From: Anaerolineae bacterium
Lineage (GTDB): Bacteria > Chloroflexota > Anaerolineae > B4-G1
Assembly: GCA_016783285.1 (NCBI GenBank)
Contig: JADHWW010000113.1
Span: 1 to 35,236 of the forward strand
Direction of reading: 5' to 3'
Length of the DNA: 35,236 nucleotides
Position numbers and translations under genes: made by a program. Within the stretch, counting starts at the first letter, position 1. Every line of letters starts with the position of its first letter. The notes under the pieces were generated by a model. It worked only from the letters and a program-made list of their open reading frames with translations, had not been told where the DNA came from and did no database searches. Shown here piece after piece: positions 17,767 through 25,926 of the stretch.

Positions 17767-20428
17767 ACGGCGCAATTCTCACGTTCTCCAGTTCCACCAC
17801 ACTGGCCTCAGCACCCGGCACGTCCGCCAGCACCGGCAGCCGTTCCAGGCTGGGCCAGAGATAGACACCGACCATGAGACAATAGTCGCCAGCAGGCAGG
17901 TCGCCGGGGAGTTCAATTGTCACCGGATAGCGGAAGGTAGTCCCCTGAGGCCAGGCAGAGAGCGGCAGCAGCCGACCCACCAGCGGCGCGTCGTGCTGCG
18001 CCACCAAGGTCCCTTCCGGCGATAGCAGGTGCACAAAGACGACATGCTGTTCGCTAAGCTCAACCACCGCCTCCCAGGCCAGCGTCATGGTCAGCACTCC
18101 GCCGGGGCGTGACAATGTCGCATCCAGGCTCCAGCCACGCAGCCGTATCTGGTCACCGAAGTTGACGTCGAGCGCCGCACCCGGGGGCAAGTCACTCCAT
18201 GGGACGACGGATATGCGGTCGAAGACGAAGGTACGACAGGTCGTGGGCGTGGTCTCGAGATCACAAGGGAGCCGACCACTCCCCAAAGGCGGCGCAAGCA
18301 GTGCCTCGCTCCAGCAGCGCGGGTCGTCCAGCACCTGGGGACACTCCCCCGGCGCGTAGAAGCGAAAGACATTCATCCCCTGCGTGAGTGTGAAGGGGCG
18401 CGTCGTGTACACCGTGCGCTCGCCCACGACGAAGGAGTCCAGCAACTGCTCACCCATATACACCTCTAGTACGGGGAACTCCAGATGAGAATCCACGGTG
18501 AAACGAAGGCAGCCTACCCCTTCACGGGTGGAGTAGAGATATAGTCGACCGTCGTCGTACATCCAACGCCGCCAAAGGCCTCCATCCCGCTCGGGCGGAT
18601 ACCAGCCTTGGCGGCTGAAGGTATAGAGGCGCTGGCTCTCCGGCGCAGGAGCCTCGACTGGGACAGCGAAGGCAGCCAAGGTCTCATCTTCCACAGACGC
18701 CGGCCCCAACAGTTCCTCGATAAAGGGCCGGTAGCGCGCCTCATCGGTCGTTTCCAGCCGATGGAACAGCACCCAGTCAACGTCGAAGTGACGCAGCCAG
18801 GCCCGGCGCTGGTTCAGGTCAGGGCGGGGGATGATATCGCTGGCAGGCGCTGGTTCGGCCAGGGCGACAATGGTCTCGTACCAAGGAGGCGTGTCGGGGT
18901 GAGGCCGGTGTACCTCGCCGCCGACGATAGGCCGCCCGGTGGCCGTCTGGAAGTACAGGGCGCGGTGGTTGACGCGACGGCGGCTCATCGGCAGGTGCAG
19001 TAATGCACCATCGCCAGGTTGGTCCGTGATGTATTGAATGACGGGCGGAATCGTAGCGTCACCTGCAGGAAACGGCCATATCGGCAGACACTCGAAAAGG
19101 ATGAGTGCGACGGCAGCCAGGGCAAGCAGCCCAGCCCACCAGCGAAAAGCAGCGAGACGGGCCAGGAGGTCCGCCATCCCATAGGCAGCCAGCACTCCCA
19201 CAGCCAACATCCCGGTCGCATTGAGCCGCCCCGGCGTGCGTCCCAGGTCGTAGTAGGGAATGAGCCGCACCAGACTGTAGGGCATCACAATGTGGCCAAC
19301 CTGGCCATCTACGGTGTAGGTGACCGTCTCCCGGCCGACGACCAACAACGGCCCCAGCGAGAGGATCGCTGCCCCCAGAGCCAGAGCAACCCAAGGAACC
19401 ACCGGCCATCCACGCCGAACGGACCACAGCGCCAACCCTACGGCGACCAATCCAGGATAGGCCAGGGCCGAGCGCAGCCACTCCTGGTCAGGGAAGACAC
19501 GGTGGGCGAAGCCGGGCACCAGTCCTAGCCGGGGGAGGAGAGGATGATAAGGCGACGGGGTAAAAAAAGCCAGTAGGTCGGCCGAGTGACCAATGACATC
19601 GCCGCTGTAAAGATAATTCAGGTTCCCCTGAGTATACCCGACGAGCAGAGGGACCAGAAACGGCAGGCTGATTCCGGCGGTGATCAACAAACCGACCCCC
19701 AACGCTCGCAACCGAGCCGCCGAGAAGAAGCCCCACCGCCAACGCAAAAGACCATAGCCCACGATGACCAGAGTGAGTGGGACTATAAAGTAGGCAATGT
19801 GCATCACGTGAACTAGCATAGCCGGGGCCGCGACCAGGCCCAGGATGACACCGTTGCGCGTCGTCGGCTGGCGTACTGTACGCAACAGGCACAGGGCGAA
19901 AAGTGGAAACAAGTAGACCGTCATCTGGGGCAGCCAACCCGCCATCGCATGGCCCAACCGGTTGGGGGCAAAGGCGAAGATCGCCCCGCCCACGATCGCC
20001 GCCCAGTGATTCTGCGTGAGCGCCCGACACAGATAGTAGGCTGCCAGACCGCTCAGCACGAAAGAGATCAACACCATCAGGTTAAATGCTGCCGCCGGTG
20101 AGAACAACATCTCCAACGGCAGGGCAACCAGGCTGAGGTACGTTAGCGACCATTGAAAGGGATGTTGCAAGCCGACGGGGTGGTTGAGAAGGTATAGATC
20201 ATGCAGCCCCCGCCCTTCCAGCAGCAGCCGCTTGGCGAACCAGAGCCACCATGCATATTGCCAGCCGTCACGGGCGGGAAAGCCGGCAAGTACGGAGTTC
20301 AAGCGAAATGGAACAGGGTACAACACCACGAGGGCGGACAGTGTGTAGATGAACAAGGCCATCAGCGACCACCGAACGCTCGGATGCCGGGAGAGACCTC
20401 GGATAAAACGAAACGTTCTGCCCACCAT
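17765..20428 (-). CDS. GT-C-like membrane glycosyltransferase with C-terminal beta module
   Basis: About 887 residues. The first loop has LAGFPARDGWQYAWWLWFAK followed by HPVGLQHPFQWSLTYLSL; later come FAFAPNRLGHAMAGWLPQMT, a YSLVRLIPYYDLGRTPGRLN segment and a soluble part with GALLHLPMSRRRVNHRALYF and DVDWVLFHRLE. The C-terminal end has an extra beta domain and then the common module (IRLRGWSLD, LTMTLAWEAV, HVVFVHLLSPEG, VGVYLWPSLERLPV). I prefer the ATG at 20428 over the in-frame GTG at 20431 because GGAGG lies 7 bases before the ATG. That ATG overlaps the TGA of the relic ORF at 20428-20598, so translation is probably coupled to it. No interspersed repeats were found inside. Confidence 0.84.
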   Translation of the reverse strand: MVGRTFRFIRGLSRHPSVRWSLMALFIYTLSALVVLYPVPFRLNSVLAGFPARDGWQYAWWLWFAKRLLLEGRGLHDLYLLNHPVGLQHPFQWSLTYLSLVALPLEMLFSPAAAFNLMVLISFVLSGLAAYYLCRALTQNHWAAIVGGAIFAFAPNRLGHAMAGWLPQMTVYLFPLFALCLLRTVRQPTTRNGVILGLVAAPAMLVHVMHIAYFIVPLTLVIVGYGLLRWRWGFFSAARLRALGVGLLITAGISLPFLVPLLVGYTQGNLNYLYSGDVIGHSADLLAFFTPSPYHPLLPRLGLVPGFAHRVFPDQEWLRSALAYPGLVAVGLALWSVRRGWPVVPWVALALGAAILSLGPLLVVGRETVTYTVDGQVGHIVMPYSLVRLIPYYDLGRTPGRLNATGMLAVGVLAAYGMADLLARLAAFRWWAGLLALAAVALILFECLPIWPFPAGDATIPPVIQYITDQPGDGALLHLPMSRRRVNHRALYFQTATGRPIVGGEVHRPHPDTPPWYETIVALAEPAPASDIIPRPDLNQRRAWLRHFDVDWVLFHRLETTDEARYRPFIEELLGPASVEDETLAAFAVPVEAPAPESQRLYTFSRQGWYPPERDGGLWRRWMYDDGRLYLYSTREGVGCLRFTVDSHLEFPVLEVYMGEQLLDSFVVGERTVYTTRPFTLTQGMNVFRFYAPGECPQVLDDPRCWSEALLAPPLGSGRLPCDLETTPTTCRTFVFDRISVVPWSDLPPGAALDVNFGDQIRLRGWSLDATLSRPGGVLTMTLAWEAVVELSEQHVVFVHLLSPEGTLVAQHDAPLVGRLLPLSAWPQGTTFRYPVTIELPGDLPAGDYCLMVGVYLWPSLERLPVLADVPGAEASVVELENVRIAP

Positions 20429-20598
20429 CACCTCGCCTCCATTGGAGGCAGCAACAGCCGTGTGCCAACCGGCGCACCGTCCAACAACACCTGTAATCGC
20501 TCCATGAGCCGCGCATCATGAGCGCCAACCTGCCGCGAGTACTCGCAGCGGACTGCACCCAGCAGCGGCCTGGCGAATAAATCATCCACCTGTTTCAA
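20428..20598 (-). pseudogene. 56-codon relic of a glycosyltransferase gene with a palindromic repeat at its junction
   Basis: A short open frame squeezed between two genes. It begins with a TTG overlapping the stop of the phosphodiesterase gene (TTGA) and ends in a TGA overlapping the ATG of the next gene. Its last part reads VGAHDARLMERLQVLLDGAP then VGTRLLLPPMEAR, nearly the C-terminus of the gene at 23416 (GVYDARTVERLPVLL...VGTRLLLPPVEVR; by eye 23 of 32 residues identical). Before it stands MKQVDDLFARPLLGAV, not recognised, and exactly between the two parts is a family B variant (RCEYSRQ). The simplest reading is a deletion that removed nearly a whole glycosyltransferase, leaving its tail joined to foreign DNA or its own N-terminus. 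The frame is still open, so a small peptide may be made. Confidence 0.7.
20530..20551. repeat. Family B variant
   Basis: CTGCCGCGAGTACTCGCAGC then GG; same AGTACT centre, changed arms; marks the junction in the relic ORF. Confidence 0.8.
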
Positions 20599-22256
20599 GC
20601 CACGTAACCCAAGTCACGCAGTTTAGCCAGAACCGCCTCTTCCTCGTCAGCAGCATAACCGATGTCTTCAGTCAATGCCCCCAATCCACCGTCACAGTTA
20701 CGGACGGGATTAGCCCGGTTAAACTCATCGGTGAAGGCCTGCTCCAGTACCTTGCCATCCATGTAGTCGGGCACAGGGAGGCCTATGTAGCGGAGAATGG
20801 TGGGGGCCAGGTCGAGGATACTCGCTTCGTCCAGGGTCAGGCCCTGGCGCACTCCCGGCCCCTTGAGGCTGACCACACCAACCATGTGATGATGACCAGT
20901 CTGGCCGGTACTGGGCTCAAGGATTCTATTGGAGCCAAAGTCAGCGTGGCCGAAGGAGACGTAACGAGCCCGGTCGGTGTGCAAAACCAGATCGGGCAGA
21001 CGGTCGGCACTAAGACCGTGAAAGATTTCTTCACGCTTGTAAACTTGCCGTACAACCCGGGCGCCATCGGCGGGGTCGCGCAGGGCTAGGGCAGCGCTTG
21101 CGATCTGATCCCGCACAGCCTCATACTCGTCAGGAGTCACGACTCCAGCCGGCCGTTGCCCATTCACATTTAGATAGACCTGTCCAAAGTTACCAACAGA
21201 GAAGGCTTTGGTCCTGGCCCAGTCAACATCATCGAGGGACAGGAAAACCCGCCTTAGCATACCACGGCCTCTTCCCCGCTTGACATTCTTGCGCATACCG
21301 CTCAGATGTAGCCGTATAACCCATTTTAGAGCATTTATCGGGGTGACGCCCAACTTGAAGGCCAATCGTTTGAGTAGACCGAGAGGGGAGTGGCGGAACT
21401 TGAGCCACCCTTGCTGGGCCAGCCAGTTGTTGACGTGGAAGAACTTGTGAAAGGGACCAAAACCATGATCGGACAGAACGACAACAAGGCAATCTTCGGG
21501 CACCAGGGTCACCATCTCACCCAGCAGCCGATCCACAGTCTCGTAGTAATCGAGCACTTCGGGCATAACGACCGCTGCCATCTGGGGATCATGGCGCGGA
21601 TGCGTCTCATCAAACAGGTGCCAGACTTCGTGTTGCAGGTTGTCCGTGGTTTCGACGACGTAGATGAAGAGATCCCAGGGTTTGTTTTGCAGCAGATAGC
21701 ATACAGCACGCGCGCGGCTGACCTCCATCTCCTTGACAGCCCGCACAAATTGGCGTGGGTCTTTGCCACGCCCTTTTTCGGACATATGCAAGGGAAAGGG
21801 GCCGGTAGCGGCCACTAACTCTTCTTTGAGAGAGTCGGGGTAGATGTAGCGGCTGTCGGCACGGGGGGTGAGAAAGGAGCAAAGCATAAAACCGTTGAGG
21901 GGCTCAGGCGGATAGGTCATTGGCATACTCACCACACCGACCTGGCCGCCAGCCTGGCCGACGATGTCCCACAAGGCAGGGGCGGTTCGCGTGTGGCTAT
22001 TGCTCACGTTTATCCGATAACTGTCGGGGGCAGGATAGGTGAAGTCAACCAGGCCATGTTGGCCAGGATTGGTGCCGGTGAAGAAGGAGGCCCAAGCGGA
22101 AGCGGAGACGGGGGGAATAGTGGACCGTAAGCGGCCGCTGGCCCCATCGGCCATGAGTCTGGCCAGGTTAGGCAGGCGACCCTCTTCTAGCCACGGTTGT
22201 AGGAGGTCGAAGGTAATGCCATCGAGCCCAAAAACGGCGACTTTATGTTTGATCAT
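20595..22256 (-). CDS. AlkP-superfamily phosphodiesterase (type I phosphodiesterase/nucleotide pyrophosphatase family)
   Basis: 553 residues. The N-terminal metal site is AVFGLDGITFD (residues about 7-17), the nucleophile region STIPPVSASAWASFFTGTNP with GQHGLVDF (about 44-70), then VVVLSDHGFGPFHKF (about 258-272) supplying the Asp-His pair, SFGHADFGSN (about 437) and TGQTGHHHMVGVV, and finally DLAPTILRYIGLPVPDYMDG. This is the layout of type I phosphodiesterases of the alkaline phosphatase superfamily; such enzymes act on phosphate diesters or transfer phospho-head groups. No signal peptide is visible, so it may be cytoplasmic or peripheral. The ATG at 22256 lies 9 bases after the stop of the flippase-like gene. 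Its neighbours suggest a job on lipid-linked intermediates, an inference from position only. It has no interspersed repeats. Confidence 0.87.
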   Translation of the reverse strand: MIKHKVAVFGLDGITFDLLQPWLEEGRLPNLARLMADGASGRLRSTIPPVSASAWASFFTGTNPGQHGLVDFTYPAPDSYRINVSNSHTRTAPALWDIVGQAGGQVGVVSMPMTYPPEPLNGFMLCSFLTPRADSRYIYPDSLKEELVAATGPFPLHMSEKGRGKDPRQFVRAVKEMEVSRARAVCYLLQNKPWDLFIYVVETTDNLQHEVWHLFDETHPRHDPQMAAVVMPEVLDYYETVDRLLGEMVTLVPEDCLVVVLSDHGFGPFHKFFHVNNWLAQQGWLKFRHSPLGLLKRLAFKLGVTPINALKWVIRLHLSGMRKNVKRGRGRGMLRRVFLSLDDVDWARTKAFSVGNFGQVYLNVNGQRPAGVVTPDEYEAVRDQIASAALALRDPADGARVVRQVYKREEIFHGLSADRLPDLVLHTDRARYVSFGHADFGSNRILEPSTGQTGHHHMVGVVSLKGPGVRQGLTLDEASILDLAPTILRYIGLPVPDYMDGKVLEQAFTDEFNRANPVRNCDGGLGALTEDIGYAADEEEAVLAKLRDLGYVA

Positions 22257-22265
22257 GAACCCGCC

Positions 22266-23291
22266 CTAGTTAGTCCGCGCTGGTTGAGTAACGCTGCTGA
22301 TGCTTCTGAAGGCGTAGAGCAGACCACCGATAAGCCCTGTGCCAACGCGTAGGAAATAGAAAGCCAATGACATAGCAATCGCACTCGCGCCAGGCACACC
22401 AACAGGAACGAATAAGAACTGGTAGATCCCTTCGCGCATACCCAACCCATTGAAAGAGATGGGCAGCAGGTTGATAATAGAAATGAGGGGCACGAAGAGG
22501 GGAAACAAGTAAAAAGGTACATCCACTGATAGCGCCCGTGCGATGCTGTACTGAATGACAACCAGACTCAAGGTAAAAGGAATGCTGGTCAGGAGTGATC
22601 TGAGCAAAGTCGACAATGGGTAACGGTAAATCGTTTCGACTAAGCGTTGCAGTTTGGCGCGAGCGTTCAGTCGCCGGATAAATGGCCTTAAGGCTATAAA
22701 GGGCAGGCAGGAGATGAATGAACCTGGCGGGCCAGCCCATCGTACCAGCATAAAACCAAGCGGAACACCCAGGCTGATCAGGGCAACGCTGAATATGAGT
22801 GCTGGAGGCAAACTGAGGTTGACGTTGGGCTGGCCTAGCCACGGCTGGACGCTGCTCCAGGTCAGGGCGATCAGGGCGATAAACGAGGAGCCAATCAGGC
22901 CTGTTAACCGGTCCATAATCACCGAACTGAGCGCTTCGGTGCCGTGACCATGCTCCTGGCGCAGGCTGATCACTTTAACAACATCGCCGCCAAAGCCGGA
23001 GGGGATGAAATTGTTGAAGAAGAAACTGACGAAGTAAAGATAAAGGAGTTGGCGAAAGGGAGGCCGATCATCAAGGGCGTTGAGTAAAATGTACCAACGA
23101 TAGGTACGAAGCAAGATGTTGAAAAGAAAGAGAAAAAAGGCGGGAAAATACCAAGACCAATCAACGCCAGCCAATGTGCTCACAATCGAGTCCAGGCCAA
23201 CACGATTGCCGAGCCAGGCCAACAACACCAGGCTCAACAATAATTGTAGAATCCCTCGTATCTTTTTGCTTTTGAGCATGGACCGGATCAC
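22266..23291 (-). CDS. Flippase-like integral membrane protein (LPG synthase TM / UPF0104 family)
   Basis: 341 residues from a GTG at 23291, or 337 from an ATG at 23279 (MLKSKKIRGILQ); neither has a clear Shine-Dalgarno site. The family is recognised from the first helix (LLLSLVLLAWLGNRVG), YRWYILLNALDDRPPFRQLL, FFNNFIPSGFGGDVVKVISL and the terminal LLPISFNGLGMREGIYQFLF. About eight membrane segments. Proteins with this lysylphosphatidylglycerol-synthase-like membrane domain, without the synthase head, are often found next to glycosyltransferases and are thought to move or modify lipid-linked substrates; this one has no C-terminal aminoacyltransferase domain. It precedes the phosphodiesterase and likely shares its transcript. 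Repeat-free. Confidence 0.85.
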   Translation of the reverse strand: MIRSMLKSKKIRGILQLLLSLVLLAWLGNRVGLDSIVSTLAGVDWSWYFPAFFLFLFNILLRTYRWYILLNALDDRPPFRQLLYLYFVSFFFNNFIPSGFGGDVVKVISLRQEHGHGTEALSSVIMDRLTGLIGSSFIALIALTWSSVQPWLGQPNVNLSLPPALIFSVALISLGVPLGFMLVRWAGPPGSFISCLPFIALRPFIRRLNARAKLQRLVETIYRYPLSTLLRSLLTSIPFTLSLVVIQYSIARALSVDVPFYLFPLFVPLISIINLLPISFNGLGMREGIYQFLFVPVGVPGASAIAMSLAFYFLRVGTGLIGGLLYAFRSISSVTQPARTN

Positions 23292-23375
23292 ACCATCAGA
23301 ATCAAGGGCTGCTGGCCAGTTGAGCCGGTAGGGAGTAAGCCTTTCATAGGCGGGGATTGTAACACAAGAGACAAC

Positions 23376-23411
23376 TCAAGGCAAGGTCACCCGAACGTGG
23401 AAGCGCTCTCT
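23376..23411 (-). pseudogene. Possible short relic of a glycosyltransferase C-terminus
   Basis: In the 124-bp gap after the gene at 23416, the minus strand reads ERFHVRVTLP and a stop, similar to the end of the gene at 2711 (IPLGNIQVTLP and stop), and the underlying DNA (GGCAAGGTCACC on the plus strand) is identical over 12 bases. It may be the tail of a lost paralogue. The match is short and could be chance. Confidence 0.35.
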
Positions 23412-23415
23412 ATAC

Positions 23416-25926
23416 TCACCTCACCTCGACTGGGGGCAGCAACAGCCGCGTGCCGACCGGCTCACCTCCCAGTAGCACTGGCAACCGCTCCACCGTCCGC
23501 GCGTCATAAACGCCAATCTGCACCCGGTAGCAGTCCGGCGGGAGATCCACTGGCAGCGACAGGGTGTGTCGTTGCGTCAGTAGATCGCCTGTCCGCCACC
23601 CGATGACCGGGATATCGAGCCCATCGTACTGGGCACGCACATCGCCCGCGTCGTCAAGCAATTGCAGGAACAGTTTAAGCGGCGCTCCTCCGGCCGTCAC
23701 AACCCGCCAGTAACTCACGACCTGCCATTCCAATCCGGGGCGAGCCGCATCGGAGAGCACGCGATAACCCAGCAGGTCCAGGCGGTCCCCAAAGCGCAGC
23801 GGGGGACTCACTTCGCGCCCCAGGTCAGTGAGGTCGACCGGGGCAAATGCACCCTCGTCCGGGACAACCAGTGGCGAGCCGGAAGCCAACACCGTCAGCC
23901 ACCCTTCGAGCGTGGAGGGGTCCAACCGCAGGCGGTAGAACCCGAGCTGCTCCCCACCCCCACGCGCCCCCATCCGCGCCACAGGCTCCGCTTGCTTCCA
24001 GAGCGGGCACAGCGATGTACCGACCTCTACCTCCGAATCCAGGACATACCAGGCGTATGCCCCGGAAGGAAGTATGCAACTGGTCTCAGCGTCAAACCAC
24101 CGCAGACGCAAGTCATTGGTGTGCCAGAGAGTCTCGAAGGCAGCCGGAGGCACGCGGTCAATCTGCGTGCTCCCCAGCGCCACTGTGACAGGTGAAGCCT
24201 GGGGGTCAAGCAGGTATGGCACCTCATAGATCAGGATCGAATAGCCAGGCTGGGCCACTGGATCGCGCCGGAGGAACCAGGCGAAAAGCCCCTTGTCATC
24301 GAAGAGGAGGGCCTGGAGATTGGTGGCGCTGATGGCATAGGTGCCGGGCGGCGGGTAGTCGGGATGATAGACACGGGTGTGGATGTCGCTCAACTCGTCG
24401 GGCTTGCTGGGGATGAAGCGGCAAGGAATGTCGTACTGCCAGGGGCGCGACTCGCCGAACCAACTCAAGTAGAGGGACGAGACATCATGCTCCTCCACGT
24501 ACCGCTCCAGCGCCGGCAGGTCCTGCCCCCAGTCCAGGTTGGAGTCTACCAGCACGCGGTAGCCGTTGCGTGGGCCGACCAACTCATTGAAGTAGGCCAG
24601 AAAGTGGGGGTAGACGCGCAAAGTGCCGAACACCAGCCAGCCGACCAGAGCCCCGGTCGCACAACGGGACAGACGTCGCCCAGCACCGCCACGAGTACTC
24701 GCGGTGGCAACCACCCGTGGCCCCAACCGTCCGACGAGGATGGCCAGCAGAGGCAAGAGCGGCAGCAAGTGGCGGTGCCCAATGTTAAACGGGCTGAACA
24801 GGCTTAACACGTAGTAGAAGCCACCGGTGATCAGAATAAGCAACTCCCCCCGCCGGATTTCGCGCCGGCGGACCAGGGAGGCCAGCGTTGCGCCCGACAG
24901 TATCAGCACAGGCAGCGGCGTCTTGACTGCCAGAGTGACTGCAAAATAGGGCCACCAGCCACCGGCATAGTGCCTGCCCAACAGGAATGCGTCCTGGGGC
25001 TTGTTGCGATACGCCAGCAGTTCCTTGAGGTCGTAGAAATAGGCGGGGGCGGGCAGCCGGATTCCCCAATCGGGCACCGGGCCGAAGGTGAAACCGTAGA
25101 CCGCCCACACGGTGAGAGCCGCAATGACGCTCACCGCGCCGAGCGCTGCTACTGCCTTCACCATCCGCCTCAGCCTGGTCATGACGGGCACGGAGATCGT
25201 GACAACGGGCGCGGGAACCATGCCCCTACCAGCGGGACAGGCAGCATGGGCCAACGTCATCACCACCAACACCGGCAGCACAAACACCAACGTATAGCGC
25301 GTTGCGCCAGCCAGGCCCAGTGCCACACCCCAGGCAGCCAGACGCCACCATCCCGGTCGTCGCCAGAATTGCCAGGCAGTGTACAGCACCAGACAAACAG
25401 AAGCGGTGGCAGGTAGGTCTAGCGTCAGCAGCCGCCCGTGCGCGAGCAAGTTGGGCTCGAAGGCATAAACGGTCAACGCAAGCAGCCCGCCCCATCGACC
25501 GTACAGCGCCCGCGCCCAGCGATAGACGAGCGCCCCCAGCGCCATCAGCAGCCCGACGGTCGGCAGTCGCACCAGAAGGAGCACCCGGCGCGTGTCGCTA
25601 CGCACAAACAGCAATTCCCGACCACAACCTCGCGCATTGCCAGTCTCACACTCAGGATGGTCTACCGCTTCTGCGAATCCCGGTTCGGTCAGCAGCAGAA
25701 CCGTGCCAATGAGCGGCACCAGCACCGGGTGAGCCGTACGCAGCCCGTAATTGGACCGGAACCAGACCGCCGCGCCCTTGCCGACGTAGGCGTCTTCATC
25801 GAAGGTGACCGACTTAACCCGTGCGCTAGTGAGCGCCAGGGCGAAGGAAAGAAGCAGCAGCCCCACCACAATGTAGCGCGAGCACCGCCACGAGTACTCG
25901 CGGTGGCACTCAGGTGGTTCTTTCAC
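23416..25926 (-). CDS. GT39-like glycosyltransferase (FDEDAY type) with C-terminal beta module
   Basis: 836 residues, paralogue of the truncated gene at 33411. The first outer loop has VKSVTFDEDAYVGKGAAVWF, the acidic pair expected of GT39 enzymes, then LRTAHPVLVPLIG. Later come GGWWPYFAVTLAVKTPLPVL, NIGHRHLLPLLPLLAILVG, and the NGYRVLVDSNLDWGQDLPAL motif (about residue 464). The C-terminal module reads LDLLGYRVLS, VVSYWRVV, LFLQLLDD, IGVYDARTVERLPVLL. The GTG start overlaps the stop of the gene at 25923 by 4 bases (GTGA). Family B copies lie at about residues 6-14 (CHREYSWRC), six codons after the start and just before the first helix, and at 406-414 (VVATASTRGGAGRR), in a loop absent from typical relatives. 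A polyprenyl-phosphate sugar donor is likely for the family; acceptor unknown. Confidence 0.87.
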   Translation of the reverse strand: MKEPPECHREYSWRCSRYIVVGLLLLSFALALTSARVKSVTFDEDAYVGKGAAVWFRSNYGLRTAHPVLVPLIGTVLLLTEPGFAEAVDHPECETGNARGCGRELLFVRSDTRRVLLLVRLPTVGLLMALGALVYRWARALYGRWGGLLALTVYAFEPNLLAHGRLLTLDLPATASVCLVLYTAWQFWRRPGWWRLAAWGVALGLAGATRYTLVFVLPVLVVMTLAHAACPAGRGMVPAPVVTISVPVMTRLRRMVKAVAALGAVSVIAALTVWAVYGFTFGPVPDWGIRLPAPAYFYDLKELLAYRNKPQDAFLLGRHYAGGWWPYFAVTLAVKTPLPVLILSGATLASLVRRREIRRGELLILITGGFYYVLSLFSPFNIGHRHLLPLLPLLAILVGRLGPRVVATASTRGGAGRRLSRCATGALVGWLVFGTLRVYPHFLAYFNELVGPRNGYRVLVDSNLDWGQDLPALERYVEEHDVSSLYLSWFGESRPWQYDIPCRFIPSKPDELSDIHTRVYHPDYPPPGTYAISATNLQALLFDDKGLFAWFLRRDPVAQPGYSILIYEVPYLLDPQASPVTVALGSTQIDRVPPAAFETLWHTNDLRLRWFDAETSCILPSGAYAWYVLDSEVEVGTSLCPLWKQAEPVARMGARGGGEQLGFYRLRLDPSTLEGWLTVLASGSPLVVPDEGAFAPVDLTDLGREVSPPLRFGDRLDLLGYRVLSDAARPGLEWQVVSYWRVVTAGGAPLKLFLQLLDDAGDVRAQYDGLDIPVIGWRTGDLLTQRHTLSLPVDLPPDCYRVQIGVYDARTVERLPVLLGGEPVGTRLLLPPVEVR
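24685..24709. repeat. Family B palindrome
   Basis: CCGCCACGAGTACTCGCGG; translated ATASTRGGAG in the 23416-25926 protein. Confidence 0.88.
25883..25908. repeat. Family B palindrome at a gene start
   Basis: CCGCCACGAGTACTCGCGG; translated CHREYSWRC about six codons after the GTG at 25926. Confidence 0.88.

Noticed and set aside
17765..20428. Selection of the GTG at 20431 as start
   Set aside because: The ATG at 20428 has better spacing from GGAGG (7 against 4 bases).
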